A stretch of DNA of 64,000 nucleotides from Bacillus sp. F19 (GCA_023823795.1 CP085710.1:1328001-1392000); one strand, 5' to 3'; shown: positions 1 to 8,935, numbered from the stretch's first letter. Made by a program: numbers and translations. The notes: generated by a model not told the origin, from the sequence alone.

Positions 1-1
1 T

Positions 2-154
2 TTCTTGGGTGGCATTATTACGGATTCAATTGGCCTGATTCACACTGCTTGGATCGGAGGATTCATGGTTTTGGGCGCCGTTATTCTTACGGGCTGGAGC
101 CGTGCACTAGAGAGTAAAGATCAGAAAATGCAAGGGAAAAAACTAGCCGGATAA
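2..154 (+). CDS. MFS transporter, C-terminal end (partial)
   Basis: An open frame enters from the left edge and stops with TAA at 152-154, giving the last 50 residues of a protein. They read as a glycine-rich membrane segment (LGGIITDSIG, then WIGGFMVLGAVILTGWS) followed by a short charged tail, as at the C-terminus of twelve-helix major facilitator efflux proteins of the AraJ/PbuE kind. The gene lies 28 bp upstream of the aldo/keto reductase on the same strand with no terminator between, so the two are probably co-transcribed. Substrate cannot be judged from the fragment. Confidence 0.6.
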   Translation, partial: FLGGIITDSIGLIHTAWIGGFMVLGAVILTGWSRALESKDQKMQGKKLAG

Positions 155-182
155 CTTACCTAAAATACAGGAGGATTTGAAT

Positions 183-1025
183 ATGATGAACAACTTACAA
201 AGTACAACAACTCTGCATAACGGTGTGAAAATGCCATGGTTCGGGCTTGGCGTATTTAAAGTAGAAGAAGGACCAGAGCTTGTAAATGCTGTAAAAGCAG
301 CCATTAAACATGGATACCGCAGTATTGATACGGCTGCTATTTATGAAAACGAAGAAGGCGTCGGACAAGGAATACGTGAAGGGATAGCTGAAGCTGGTAT
401 CCGCAGAGAAGATCTATTTGTCACATCGAAGGTCTGGAACGCGGATTTAAGTTACGATAAAACGCTCGCAGCTTATGAAACGAGCTTAACTAAACTTGGT
501 TTAGACTACTTGGATTTGTACCTGATTCACTGGCCGGCAGAAGGCAAATATAAGGAAGCATGGAGAGCGCTTGAATCTCTTTATAAGAGTGGAAAAATAA
601 AAGCGATAGGCGTAAGCAATTTCCAAACTCATCATTTGGAAAGCCTGATGGAAGATGCAGAAATCAAACCAATGATTAACCAAGTGGAATTTCATCCGCG
701 TCTGACTCAAAAAACTCTTCTATCGTTTTGCAGGGACCATGGTATTCAGATTGAAGCATGGTCTCCTTTGATGCAGGGCCAATTATTGAATCATCCGCAG
801 CTGCAGGAAATTGCAAATAAATACAAGAAATCAATTGCCCAAATTATTCTGCGCTGGGACCTTCAAAACGGAGTGATCACGATTCCAAAATCAACAAAAG
901 AGGAACGCATCATCCAGAATGCAGCGATCTTTGATTTTGAGTTAACAGAAGGGGACATGGCTCTTATTGATGGATTGAATAAAAATGAACGAGTTGGTCC
1001 TGATCCTGACAATTTTGATTTTTAA
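183..1025 (+). CDS. Aldo/keto reductase (YtbE/YvgN-like)
   Basis: NADPH-dependent cytosolic reductase of aldehydes and ketones, (beta/alpha)8 barrel, about 280 residues, the usual family length. The catalytic tetrad is visible: Asp49 and Tyr54 in DTAAIYENEE, Lys83 in FVTSKVWN and His116 in LIHWP. The C-terminal cofactor loop IPKSTKEERI is intact. AGGAGG at 169-174 is 8 bp before ATG 183, so that start is preferred to the TTG at 177, which is 2 bp from the ribosome site; ATG 186 is also possible. It closely resembles Bacillus YtbE/YvgN methylglyoxal and general carbonyl reductases; the physiological substrate is unknown. Confidence 0.9.
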   Translation: MMNNLQSTTTLHNGVKMPWFGLGVFKVEEGPELVNAVKAAIKHGYRSIDTAAIYENEEGVGQGIREGIAEAGIRREDLFVTSKVWNADLSYDKTLAAYETSLTKLGLDYLDLYLIHWPAEGKYKEAWRALESLYKSGKIKAIGVSNFQTHHLESLMEDAEIKPMINQVEFHPRLTQKTLLSFCRDHGIQIEAWSPLMQGQLLNHPQLQEIANKYKKSIAQIILRWDLQNGVITIPKSTKEERIIQNAAIFDFELTEGDMALIDGLNKNERVGPDPDNFDF

Positions 1026-1150
1026 TAGTGAACATATCCGTTTCAGATAAAAACAAGCTGCGAACACGTTCACTGTTACCCTAATTTTTATTAAAAATCG
1101 GACGCGTTTCTCTAACAGAGGGTACTGCAAAATGAATACATTTTATGGAA

Positions 1151-1175
1151 AAGACGCCTGTTTGGCGTTTTTTTT
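1151..1175 (+). terminator. Rho-independent terminator after the reductase
   Basis: ACGCC (1154-1158), loop TGTTT and GGCGT (1164-1168) run into eight T residues. It lies about 125 bp after the aldo/keto reductase and just before the IS1182-type transposase, so it may insulate the latter from read-through. Confidence 0.7.
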
Positions 1176-2760
1176 GTTAAAATAAAGGTATATATTACTA
1201 ATTTTAGGAGCTAACTAGTATGTTAAAAAACCATAAACAAACTTCGCTTTCTTTTCATTCAGAATTGTATTCTTTAGTACCTGAGAATCACTTACTTAAA
1301 AGAATTCATGCTAATGTAGACTTTTCATTTATTAATGATTTAGTAAAGGACTCTTATTGTATATTTTATGGTAGACCTGCAAATGAGCCTGAATTGTTAT
1401 TTCGCCTACTATTCCTTCAATTTTTGTATAATTTATCAGATGAAAGAGTAATAGAAGATTCTCAATATAATCTAGCTTATAAATGGTTTTTAGGATTAAA
1501 CCCTGAAGATGTTCTACCTGATCCTTCTCAACTGAGTCGATTTCGCCGTCATCGTTTAGGCGTTAGTCAAATAGAAAAAGTATTGGAGCATATTGTAAAG
1601 CAGTGTGTTGAAAAGGGATTAATACAATCTAAGGCCTTAATTATTGATTCTACTCATTCATTGGCAAACTCTGTGAAAGATAAGCCATTAGATGTTCTTA
1701 AAAAAGCCTCTAACCGGCTCTTAAAGGGGATAAAAAAACAGTACAGCCTCTTATATGAAAAGCTCCCAAGGTTCCCTAAACTAGAAGGGACTGATGAAGA
1801 AAAATCCAAACAACTTCTTCATTATTTATCAGAATTAACAGATCAATTGGAGGAACAGATTCCAAATGTAGCAGGAAATTTAAAGGAGAAATTAGAAATT
1901 GCCAAGCAGATCGTAAAAGATGAACGACTTTTAACGAACAAAGGAATACAATCTGCAGTAGACCCTGATGCCCGATTTGGACGTAAATCAAATTCCAAAT
2001 CTTTTTACGGATACAAAAATCATATTGCGATGACAGAAGAAGAAATTATTACTGCCGTTCATGTAACACCTGGTAATGAAGTCGATGGAAAGCAGCTTCA
2101 ACCCCTAGTAAACAAAACAGTGGAACAAGAACTGATTGTTGAAGAAGTACTGGCAGATACTGCTTATTCGAGTAAAGATAATCTAAGATTTCTTCAAAAA
2201 GAAGAGATCGATGCTTCCATCCCATTAAATCCTATCGTATATGGAAAACGAGAAGAGGATCTCTTTCAATATGAGAAGGAGAATAGTAAAGTTATTTGCC
2301 CGGCTGGGCATACAAGTATAGGCAAAACCAAAAAAAGTAGACAGGCAACTAGTAGAAATCCTTACTATAAGTTTTACTTCGATACAAGTATCTGTCGACA
2401 ATGTCCACTAAGTGAAGGCTGTTATAACAACACTAAAGAGAAGGCTTACACGGTTACAATCAAGTCGGAGGAACATCAAAAACAAATAGCTTATTTGGAA
2501 TCGGATAAGTATCGTCAACGAAAAAACGTACGAAGTAGAATTGAACATAAAAACGCTGAATTAAAAAATGCACATGGAATGACCAGGGCAAAATACCGTG
2601 GTCAATTTGGCATGCAGATACAAACATTTCTGACAGCTTTTGTAGTTAATGTGAAAAGGATGATTAAACTTCAAGAAGCTCCTAACAAGGAATGCGTCCT
2701 GTTTCATTTATTGGCTATTTTCCCTGGGGTTACCCTTATTAGTAGTTAATTTTTGCTCTA
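1176..2760 (+). mobile_element. IS1182-type insertion sequence, ends unresolved
   Basis: The transposase at 1220-2749 implies an insertion sequence of about 1.6 kb, but no convincing terminal inverted repeats or target duplication could be recognised. GGGTA (1120) and its complement TACCC (2731-2735) start weakly similar stretches, but that pairing would put the transposase stop outside the element. Boundaries given are approximate. Confidence 0.4.
1220..2749 (+). CDS. IS1182-family transposase
   Basis: A 509-residue DDE transposase. The N-terminus (ELYSLVPENHLLKRI, then FYGRPANEPELLFRLLFLQF) is the DUF772-type domain typical of IS1182/IS5-like transposases. The catalytic core includes LIIDSTH near residue 142, ADTAYSS near 313 and the late SRIEHKNAELK helix near 440. 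A CPAGH and CRQCPLSEGCY cysteine pair near 360-395 could form the zinc-knuckle insertion found in this family. AGGAG lies 9 bp before the ATG. The frame is uninterrupted, so the protein could be active. Codon use is more AT-rich than the flanking chromosomal genes, which fits a mobile gene. Confidence 0.9.
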   Translation: MLKNHKQTSLSFHSELYSLVPENHLLKRIHANVDFSFINDLVKDSYCIFYGRPANEPELLFRLLFLQFLYNLSDERVIEDSQYNLAYKWFLGLNPEDVLPDPSQLSRFRRHRLGVSQIEKVLEHIVKQCVEKGLIQSKALIIDSTHSLANSVKDKPLDVLKKASNRLLKGIKKQYSLLYEKLPRFPKLEGTDEEKSKQLLHYLSELTDQLEEQIPNVAGNLKEKLEIAKQIVKDERLLTNKGIQSAVDPDARFGRKSNSKSFYGYKNHIAMTEEEIITAVHVTPGNEVDGKQLQPLVNKTVEQELIVEEVLADTAYSSKDNLRFLQKEEIDASIPLNPIVYGKREEDLFQYEKENSKVICPAGHTSIGKTKKSRQATSRNPYYKFYFDTSICRQCPLSEGCYNNTKEKAYTVTIKSEEHQKQIAYLESDKYRQRKNVRSRIEHKNAELKNAHGMTRAKYRGQFGMQIQTFLTAFVVNVKRMIKLQEAPNKECVLFHLLAIFPGVTLISS

Positions 2761-2810
2761 TAATAAAAGAGTATCAAGGAAAATATTGTTAGTCTTCAAT
2801 TAAGTCTTTG

Positions 2811-2840
2811 TTGACGAACGTTTGTTCTGTGTTGTAAAAT
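2811..2840 (+). promoter_or_regulatory. Promoter with overlapping palindromic operator
   Basis: TTGACG (2811-2816) and TAAAAT (2835-2840) are 18 bp apart, a good sigma-A promoter for the VOC gene. Overlapping the -35 side is CGAACGTTTGTTCT (2815-2828). This matches the Bacillus LexA (DinR) SOS box CGAAC-N4-GTTCG except for the last base. Palindromes of this kind fused to TTGACG are also common operators of TetR-family repressors, so the regulator is undecided. Confidence 0.45.
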
Positions 2841-2950
2841 GCATTTATGGGTAATAATGTGACAGTGGTTACAGCCATTGACAATTCAAACGGAGGTTTG
2901 AAGATTACTCAAGCATTTGTATGAAAATTGAGCCAAGGAGCTGCTAAATT

Positions 2951-3376
2951 ATGACATTGCGAATGTCCCCCTATTTAATGATGAACGGAAATGCAAAGGA
3001 AGCGATCCAATTTTACGAAAAGGCATTGGACGGGAAAGTCCTCTTCAACCAGACTTTTGGAGAAATGCCAGAAAATCCAGAATTCCCTTTACCTGAAGAA
3101 GCAAAGGAACTTGTGGCACATGCAATGATAAAAGTTGGCGAAACGGACCTCATGTTTTCAGATATGTTTCCAGGTCAAACCAGTCAAATTGGAGATCAGG
3201 TTACGATCTGTATTTCAACGAACGACATCGAAAAATCTAAACAAATTTTTGAATCCCTTCAGCAAGACGGACAAGTGAAAATGCCGCTGCAGGAAGCTTT
3301 TTTTAGCCCAGCTTATGGGATTGTAACGGACAAGTTCGGTGTAACGTTTCAAATTTACACAGAGGGCGAAAAATAA
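2951..3376 (+). CDS. VOC-family protein (PhnB/YjdN-like)
   Basis: A 141-residue protein of the glyoxalase/bleomycin-resistance/dioxygenase fold, subgroup PhnB-like (YjdN type). The start SPYLMMNGNAKEAIQFYEKA is the standard beta-alpha opening of this subgroup. The second half (VTICISTNDIEKSKQIFESL, then YGIVTDKFGVTFQIY) is the repeat of the fold. Length is normal. Despite the historical name, these proteins have no demonstrated part in phosphonate breakdown; they may be dimeric enzymes or resistance proteins of unknown ligand. AAGGAG lies 10 bp before the ATG. The gene appears to be monocistronic between the IS and a weak terminator. Confidence 0.85.
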   Translation: MTLRMSPYLMMNGNAKEAIQFYEKALDGKVLFNQTFGEMPENPEFPLPEEAKELVAHAMIKVGETDLMFSDMFPGQTSQIGDQVTICISTNDIEKSKQIFESLQQDGQVKMPLQEAFFSPAYGIVTDKFGVTFQIYTEGEK

Positions 3377-3398
3377 TTTATTATTTTTCTTTAAAATA

Positions 3399-3435
3399 AA
3401 AATAGCCTCCATGGATAACCCCAAGCGGCTGTTTT
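3399..3435 (+). terminator. Probable terminator after the VOC gene
   Basis: AAAATAGCC (3399-3407) can pair with GGCTGTTTT (3427-3435), one G-U pair included, around a 19-nt loop. It starts 22 bp after the VOC stop codon. Confidence 0.4.
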
Positions 3436-3571
3436 GGTTACTCTTATCAGGAAAATTACCTATTTTCCGTTCCAATATTAAAATCAATAGTTTAGCTTGT
3501 TAAGGTGATGCTTGGTTAATAAAAGACATTTCCCATGTTATTCAGGCAAAAGGAAGCCAGTATGAGCAACG

Positions 3572-3612
3572 AAAGCCGAATTTCTCATTGTTTCAACGAG
3601 AAATTCGGCTTT
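3572..3612 (-). terminator. Strong hairpin terminator
   Basis: A perfect 15-bp stem, AAAGCCGAATTTCTC (3572-3586) and its complement (3598-3612), encloses an 11-nt loop. It lies 27 bp beyond the stop of the minus-strand MEDS gene. The hairpin could act in both directions. Confidence 0.7.
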
Positions 3613-3638
3613 AGCTGCTATTTACTGCTCCTTGGATA

Positions 3639-4262
3639 CTAAGAAAACCCTGTAACCGGATTTACTAATAAAACACTTAGCGATTTATTTTTTTTTACAT
3701 CAATCTTTGGCTGGTATTGTTCGGAGACGATGATATCATCTTCCATTAACACATAGGGATGTGTTTCCATTAAAATCGTTTTGAGATAGTCAGGCATTCT
3801 CTCTGCTTCGTACGCACAAATTAACGGAAACGACAGCTGGTTTACAGCTTCGTCTACCACTTTCTCGAAATCACTTATTAGATGCAGCGGATCTCCCATT
3901 GTGGCCCACTCTACATGTGCCCATGAACGGAAAGAAATTTTATTTTCCACATATGGCTGTACAGTTTTATTAAAGTATTCAACGATTGCAGGAGGATGAT
4001 AACTGCCGCTTGAATAATAGAAATCGAAGTTGTTTACAAAGTGAACGAATTCCATTTGATTTTTTGTTAACCGAGTGCTCAGTTCATTGCGAATCGCAGG
4101 GTAAACACGTTCATTTTCAATAAGAATAACGTAATCTCCCGCTAAAATGCCATCTTGGATAAAACTCACAACCTGATCTATGTAATTCTTCGTTCCACTA
4201 TAGGAATACAGTACATGAACATTCCTTTGGTCCTCAAACAACTGGTTCATTTTGCTCTTCAA
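3639..4262 (-). CDS. MEDS-domain sensory protein
   Basis: A 207-residue protein resembling the MEDS family (methanogen/methylotroph DcmR sensory domain), which has a RecA-like fold and occurs in stress and anti-sigma regulatory contexts. Recognisable features are the opening VHVLYSYSGTKNYIDQV, the central EYFNKTVQPYVENKISFRSW and the late FPLICAYEAERMPDY. There is no DNA-binding or kinase domain, so it would act through a partner. The start is TTG 4262 with AGGGGTGA 4 bp upstream; the next ATG (4250) has no suitable ribosome site. It stands alone between a strong terminator and another minus-strand gene. The ligand is unknown. Confidence 0.75.
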   Translation of the reverse strand: MKSKMNQLFEDQRNVHVLYSYSGTKNYIDQVVSFIQDGILAGDYVILIENERVYPAIRNELSTRLTKNQMEFVHFVNNFDFYYSSGSYHPPAIVEYFNKTVQPYVENKISFRSWAHVEWATMGDPLHLISDFEKVVDEAVNQLSFPLICAYEAERMPDYLKTILMETHPYVLMEDDIIVSEQYQPKIDVKKNKSLSVLLVNPVTGFS

Positions 4263-4429
4263 GTAATCACCCCTTTTTTTATTTTTCCTTCATTATAATG
4301 GGTTTCTGTGAATAAAGCTAAAAAATGAAAGGAGAATAGGGCTTTCATTAATCGCTGCAGCGAATGCGTCTTATACAGAACAGTATGAACGGTGGCTAAT
4401 CTCACGATTTATTAAAGAAAATAATAAAA

Positions 4430-4452
4430 ACGCCATACATAAGACATGGCGT
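4430..4452 (-). terminator. Terminator of the 64-residue gene
   Basis: On the minus strand ACGCCAT and ATGGCGT form a 7-bp stem directly after the TAG stop, followed by a T-rich tail running toward 4415. Confidence 0.75.
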
Positions 4453-4647
4453 CTATTTCATAAAAGAAAACCATTTAAAGAATGGATTTTTCTTTTTGTC
4501 TGTTATTTTAATTTCATCCATCAGAAGTTTATCTTTACGTTTAGCTATCCATTGATTTAATTCATGCTTATCCTGGCAGTGGGTCATATACGTTTCTCCG
4601 CCTTTACCGCTCGCGTTAATGATATATCTGCACGAATTATTTTTCAT
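4453..4647 (-). CDS. Small hypothetical protein (64 aa)
   Basis: Not recognised. A 64-residue basic protein beginning MKNNSCRYIINASGKGG and ending in a Lys-rich, Phe/Trp-containing tail (KKKNPFFKWFSFMK). It has no clear membrane helix or signal peptide. GGCGGGA 5 bp before the ATG is an acceptable ribosome site, and a canonical terminator abuts the stop codon. Both support a real gene rather than a chance frame. Its promoter must lie in the AT-rich 4650-4860 interval shared with the divergent RND gene. Confidence 0.55.
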   Translation of the reverse strand: MKNNSCRYIINASGKGGETYMTHCQDKHELNQWIAKRKDKLLMDEIKITDKKKNPFFKWFSFMK

Positions 4648-4903
4648 TTCGTCCCGCCTTTTTTTTCATAATGTGTTTTAACTTCCACCTATTATAACAA
4701 GTTTAATTAAATCGTCTACCCCTAATTCAAAAATAATTCTTAGATTTATTTTACTGATAATATCCCCCGTTATTTATAGACAAATTGTAAAGAGTGCGAA
4801 TAAGTACTTTTTACTAATTGTTAACAAAAATTTACACCTAATTTCCAAATTTTGTTGTATATTTATGGAGTATGTCTATTTTATATCTTTGGGGGATAAG
4901 CAA

Positions 4904-7900
4904 ATGTCTATTTTAACTAAATTCTCGTTAAAAAATCGGGCAGCGATTGTTATTATGGTGTTTCTGGTAACAGTACTCGGTGTGTATTCGGGTTCCCGTC
5001 TGCCGATGGAGCTACTGCCGAGCGTGGATGCACCGATGATAACGGTCACCACGTTTGGTGAGGGAATGGATGCCGAGACGGTTACCGAAGAGATAACGGA
5101 ACCGCTTGAACGTCAATTGAAAAATGGTACGTATCTTGACAGCATGACTTCTTCAACAAGTGAAGGAATCTCCATGATTACACTCAATTACACGTCAGAA
5201 GCCGACATGAAAGAGGCTGCTTCAGAGGCTGAAAAGCTGATCAATCAAGTTCAGCTGCCGAAGAACACAGGAAAGCCGGTTGTGTCTCAGCTGAACTTCT
5301 CCATGATTCCGCTTGCCCAGGTGGCACTTGAATCTGAAGAAGGATTTTCGAAAGCCGATGAAGATCGGATTGAAGAAGAAATAAAAACGAAATTTGAAGA
5401 CATAGATGGTGTATCAAGCGTCACGTTTTACGGAAAGTCCATTTCAGAGCTTTCTGTTAAAATCGATCCGGAAAAAATGAAAGAAAAGAAAGTGTCCGCC
5501 GAACAGCTGATGATGGCTCTGCAATCTCAAAATGCATCGATTCCTGCTGGCGAAATTGCAGTGGACGGAAAAGCAAATGCTGTCAGGGTGCTCGGGGAAG
5601 TAACAGACAAAACGCAAATTGAGAATGCGATTCTTGCACCGGATACAAAAATAAAAGATATTGCGGATGTTTCCATTCGTCAGTTTTACGAAGCAGATGC
5701 AAGATTAAATGGTAAAGAAGCACTGGTTTTGGTTATTTTTAAAGAAGCAAGCAAAAACGCTGTTGAAATTGGAAAAGAGGTCGACCGGAAAGCCGAAGAA
5801 TTAAATGATATCTATAATGATGATTTCTCCGTCCGCACGGTTCAAAATACAGCAGAGGATGTTGAAGGCGCCGTGCTTGGCATGGCAAAGGAAGTGGCGA
5901 TTGGGGCAATCGCTGCAACGCTCATCATTCTGCTGTTTTTAAGAAACATCCGAACAACCTTAATCGCTGTAGTCAGTATTCCGCTGTCGATTTTAATTAC
6001 ACTGTTCTTACTTGATCAATCAAACATTACGCTAAACATTTTAACACTTGGCGGATTAGCCGTTGCGGTCGGACGTTTAGTCGATGACAGCATTGTTGTC
6101 ATTGAAAATATTTACCGACGCATTCAGACTGAAGGCTTGTCAAAAGAAGTTATTCTAAGCGGAACGAAAGAGGTTTCGACTGCGATTACGTCTTCAACGC
6201 TTACAACAATCGCTGTCTTCTTGCCGATTGGCCTTGTTGGAGGTTCAATTGGAGAAATCATGACTCCGCTGATCTTGTCGGTCGTCTATTCAATTCTTGC
6301 ATCCCTGCTTGTCGCATTAACAGTAGTACCGCTGTTAAGCTTTGTCCTTTTAAAGAAGGTGAAGCAGAAGGAGCATCAGCCGTCTGCTAAGTATATTTCC
6401 ATTTTGAAATGGTCACTGAATCATAAATGGATTGTTTTAGGTGCCGCGTTCATCATTTTTGTTGGATCCATTTTCACCTTCAATTCGATTCCGCAGGCCA
6501 GTGTTAACAGTCAGTCTGAATCGTTCGTAAATGTCTCCTTAACCTACCCGGCGGATTATGATTTAGAAGATGCCAAAGAAAAAGCAGGGGAATTTGAGCA
6601 GGAATTATTAAAAGAAGATAAGCTCAAGGATTTATTTTTCCAGATGGGCTCTACATCTGAAGATGCAAAATACGGTCAGGTTTTATCTGAAAAACAAGCA
6701 AATTACTCAGTGATTTTTGAAAAAGGAAAAGATGTTGAAGCATTTTTAGAAATGATCAAGGAAAAAAATGAAGAGTATGCTCCAGGCAAAATTGAAGGAA
6801 CTCAGTTCTCATTTGGAAGCTTTGGCGGAGGAAATGGCATTCAGCTGAACGTGACGGCTTCAAATGAGGAAGACCTTGCAGAAGCAGGAAAGCTTGCTGC
6901 AGCAGAACTTGCAAAGATCGAGGGAATCGAAAAAGTCAAAAGCAATTACGAAGAATTGAAAAACGAATGGGTTGTCAATGTGGACCAGGAAAAAGCGTCT
7001 GCACTGGGCTTAAGCCCAATACAAATTGGCCAGCAGGTCCGCGCCATGCTGAATAAAACGCCGCTTGGCCAAATCAAAGTAGGCGATGAACAGGTTCAAG
7101 CTGTTATCGAATACGATGATGTTAACTTTTCGACAACTAAACAAGTCCTGAATACGTATGTCACTTCACCTATTGCGGGACCTGTACAACTCAAACAAGT
7201 AGCTGAGATTGAAGAACGGGACATCAAAACTCAGGTGTATCATCAGGATGGAAAAGAAACGATTCAAATTTCAGGTGAAATCAGTGCGGATGACTTAAAA
7301 ACGGCAGGAATGAAAATCGATAAAATGACTAAAGAAATCGACCTGCCTGAAGGTGCATCTGTCTCCGTTTCGGGTGCAACTGAATCGATGCAGGACGATT
7401 TCACAGATCTCTTTAAAATGATGGGCATCGCCGTATTAGTCGTGTACCTCATCATGGTCGTCACCTTCGGTCAGGTAAGAGCGCCGTTTGCGATCCTGTT
7501 CTCGCTGCCGCTTGCTGCAGTGGGAGGCATTCTGGGACTCGTCATCTCCCAGACACCAGTTGACATCAATGCTTTGCTCGGAGCCTTAATGCTGATTGGA
7601 ATCGTGGTAACAAACGCCATCGTCTTAATCGAACGCGTCCAGCAAAACCGCGAAAAAGGACTCGATGCCAGAGAAGCTCTGTTAGAAGCGGGGTCCACGA
7701 GGCTGCGCCCGATTATCATGACGGCCGTAACAACCATCGTAGCCTTAACACCAATGATTTTCAGTGCAACAGAAGCTGCCAGCATGGTCTCAAGAAGCTT
7801 AGCGGTAGTTGTAATTGGCGGACTAATCGTATCTACGGCCCTGACACTTGTAGTTGTGCCGGTTATGTATGAACTGCTGGCGAAAATGGGGAGAAGACGG

Positions 7901-7939
7901 AAGAAGAATAAGGGTGTTGCAGAGGATGTTGGGGTTTAA
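4904..7939 (+). CDS. RND-family efflux transporter
   Basis: A large proton-driven exporter of the AcrB/SwrC superfamily, 1011 residues from the preferred start. GGGGG lies about 8 bp before ATG 4904; an upstream ATG at 4865 has no ribosome site. The architecture is complete: one N-terminal helix (AAIVIMVFLVTVLGVYSG), a large porter domain, helices 2-6 with the proton-relay motif GRLVDDSIVVIEN carrying the Asp-Asp pair, a second porter domain and the C-terminal helix bundle ending at residue about 990. No membrane-fusion or outer-membrane partner is nearby, as is normal for single RND pumps of Firmicutes such as SwrC/YerP. Substrate unknown: lipopeptide, drug or lipid export are all possible. 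Confidence 0.9.
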   Translation: MSILTKFSLKNRAAIVIMVFLVTVLGVYSGSRLPMELLPSVDAPMITVTTFGEGMDAETVTEEITEPLERQLKNGTYLDSMTSSTSEGISMITLNYTSEADMKEAASEAEKLINQVQLPKNTGKPVVSQLNFSMIPLAQVALESEEGFSKADEDRIEEEIKTKFEDIDGVSSVTFYGKSISELSVKIDPEKMKEKKVSAEQLMMALQSQNASIPAGEIAVDGKANAVRVLGEVTDKTQIENAILAPDTKIKDIADVSIRQFYEADARLNGKEALVLVIFKEASKNAVEIGKEVDRKAEELNDIYNDDFSVRTVQNTAEDVEGAVLGMAKEVAIGAIAATLIILLFLRNIRTTLIAVVSIPLSILITLFLLDQSNITLNILTLGGLAVAVGRLVDDSIVVIENIYRRIQTEGLSKEVILSGTKEVSTAITSSTLTTIAVFLPIGLVGGSIGEIMTPLILSVVYSILASLLVALTVVPLLSFVLLKKVKQKEHQPSAKYISILKWSLNHKWIVLGAAFIIFVGSIFTFNSIPQASVNSQSESFVNVSLTYPADYDLEDAKEKAGEFEQELLKEDKLKDLFFQMGSTSEDAKYGQVLSEKQANYSVIFEKGKDVEAFLEMIKEKNEEYAPGKIEGTQFSFGSFGGGNGIQLNVTASNEEDLAEAGKLAAAELAKIEGIEKVKSNYEELKNEWVVNVDQEKASALGLSPIQIGQQVRAMLNKTPLGQIKVGDEQVQAVIEYDDVNFSTTKQVLNTYVTSPIAGPVQLKQVAEIEERDIKTQVYHQDGKETIQISGEISADDLKTAGMKIDKMTKEIDLPEGASVSVSGATESMQDDFTDLFKMMGIAVLVVYLIMVVTFGQVRAPFAILFSLPLAAVGGILGLVISQTPVDINALLGALMLIGIVVTNAIVLIERVQQNREKGLDAREALLEAGSTRLRPIIMTAVTTIVALTPMIFSATEAASMVSRSLAVVVIGGLIVSTALTLVVVPVMYELLAKMGRRRKKNKGVAEDVGV

Positions 7940-7953
7940 GAAATAAAAGAATG

Positions 7954-7993
7954 CAGAGGTGCAGACTTTTAGGTGTGCCCTCTGTTTTTTTTT
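7954..7993 (+). terminator. Terminator of the RND gene
   Basis: CAGAGG (7954-7959) pairs with CCTCTG (7979-7984) and is followed by nine T residues. Confidence 0.75.
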
Positions 7994-8021
7994 ACACAAA
8001 AAAGAAAATATGGAATATAAT
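7991..8021 (+). promoter_or_regulatory. Possible promoter of the DUF1272 gene
   Basis: TTTACA (7991-7996) and a perfect TATAAT (8016-8021) are 19 bp apart, slightly long. The -10 hexamer is 46 bp before the DUF1272 start. Confidence 0.4.
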
Positions 8022-8067
8022 TGGGTGTAGAAGGATTTTCTAATTCTAATAGGAGGGGGATTTCAAA

Positions 8068-8256
8068 ATGGCACTAGAAATGAGAACGGTATGTGAAAAA
8101 TGTTCTGCAAATCTCCATAACAAATCAGATGCATACATCTGTACATATGAATGCACATTCTGTCATACCTGTACGGAAGAAATGGAATTTGTCTGCCCAA
8201 ACTGCGGGGGAGAACTTGTGAAGCGGCCGAGGAGCGGAAAAGCTGTTTTAAGCTGA
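8068..8256 (+). CDS. DUF1272 zinc-ribbon protein
   Basis: A 62-residue protein with three pairs of cysteines (CEKCSANL, CTYECTFCHTC, CPNCGGEL), the signature of the DUF1272 family of small metal-ribbon proteins. Function is unknown; a structural zinc site is inferred from the cysteine spacing. AGGAGGGGG lies about 9 bp before the ATG. It has its own promoter-like and terminator sequences, so it is likely monocistronic. Confidence 0.85.
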   Translation: MALEMRTVCEKCSANLHNKSDAYICTYECTFCHTCTEEMEFVCPNCGGELVKRPRSGKAVLS

Positions 8257-8276
8257 TTTAAAAACTATATAGAAAA

Positions 8277-8311
8277 CAAAGAACAGTCAACATCTCACTG
8301 TTCTTTGCTTT
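8277..8311 (+). terminator. Terminator of the DUF1272 gene
   Basis: CAAAGAACAGT (8277-8287) and ACTGTTCTTTG (8297-8307) form a perfect 11-bp stem with a 9-nt loop, followed by CTTTT. Confidence 0.8.
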
Positions 8312-8336
8312 TGCTGGTTGGTAAGGGGGTTCCGAA

Positions 8337-8888
8337 GTGATTGGCTGGTTAATTATAGCATGTGAAATTGGATTTTGGGTCTTTGTTCTAGCGGGTTTAG
8401 TCGCAAGGTATCTAATGAAAAAGAAGAAGCTTGGAGCGTTTCTGCTGATTTGTACACCGGCAGTTGATTTTGTGCTGCTTGCGGCAACCGTGCTTGATTT
8501 GAAGAACGGGGCGACTGCGACAATGGTACATGGAATTGCAGCCATTTATATCGGAATCAGTATTGCTTTTGGCCATGGGATGATCAAATGGGCAGATCAG
8601 CATTTTGCCTACCGGTTTGCAAATGGCGTGAAACCGCCGAAAAAAATCAAATACGGAACCGAGCATGCACGACGTGAAAGAGAAGGATGGATCCGCCATC
8701 TCCTTGCCTGGATAATTGGTGCATCTTTTCTCGGGGCCATTATTCTCTATATCAACAACGGACAGCAGACAGAACAGCTGCTTAAAACTCTTCAGCTTTG
8801 GACCCTTGTCCTTGGAATTGATTTTCTCATCAGCTTCAGCTACACCTTATTCCCGAAAAAAGAACCGTATAGGGGAAGAGACATGTAA
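8337..8888 (+). CDS. Integral membrane protein (YmcC-like)
   Basis: A 183-residue protein with about five hydrophobic segments: residues 2-23, 34-53, 61-82, 122-139 and 152-172. Between helices 3 and 4 is a basic cytoplasmic loop (KPPKKIKYGTEHARREREGW). The pattern resembles the uncharacterised Bacillus YmcC membrane family. The start is GTG 8337 with AAGGGGG 7 bp upstream. No catalytic motif is evident and the role is unknown. Confidence 0.65.
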   Translation: MIGWLIIACEIGFWVFVLAGLVARYLMKKKKLGAFLLICTPAVDFVLLAATVLDLKNGATATMVHGIAAIYIGISIAFGHGMIKWADQHFAYRFANGVKPPKKIKYGTEHARREREGWIRHLLAWIIGASFLGAIILYINNGQQTEQLLKTLQLWTLVLGIDFLISFSYTLFPKKEPYRGRDM

Positions 8889-8935
8889 ATTAAAACCTGT
8901 TTGCTTTCCTCAAAAGATTTAGAAGTATGAAATTT

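Noticed and set aside
1120-2735. Terminal inverted repeats GGGTA/TACCC for the IS1182-type element
   Set aside because: Similarity beyond five bases is poor, the pairing would leave the transposase stop outside, and it would place the reductase terminator inside the element.
7264-7785. Two minus-strand frames inside the RND gene
   Set aside because: They are antisense to a clearly coding region and have no ribosome site or family resemblance.
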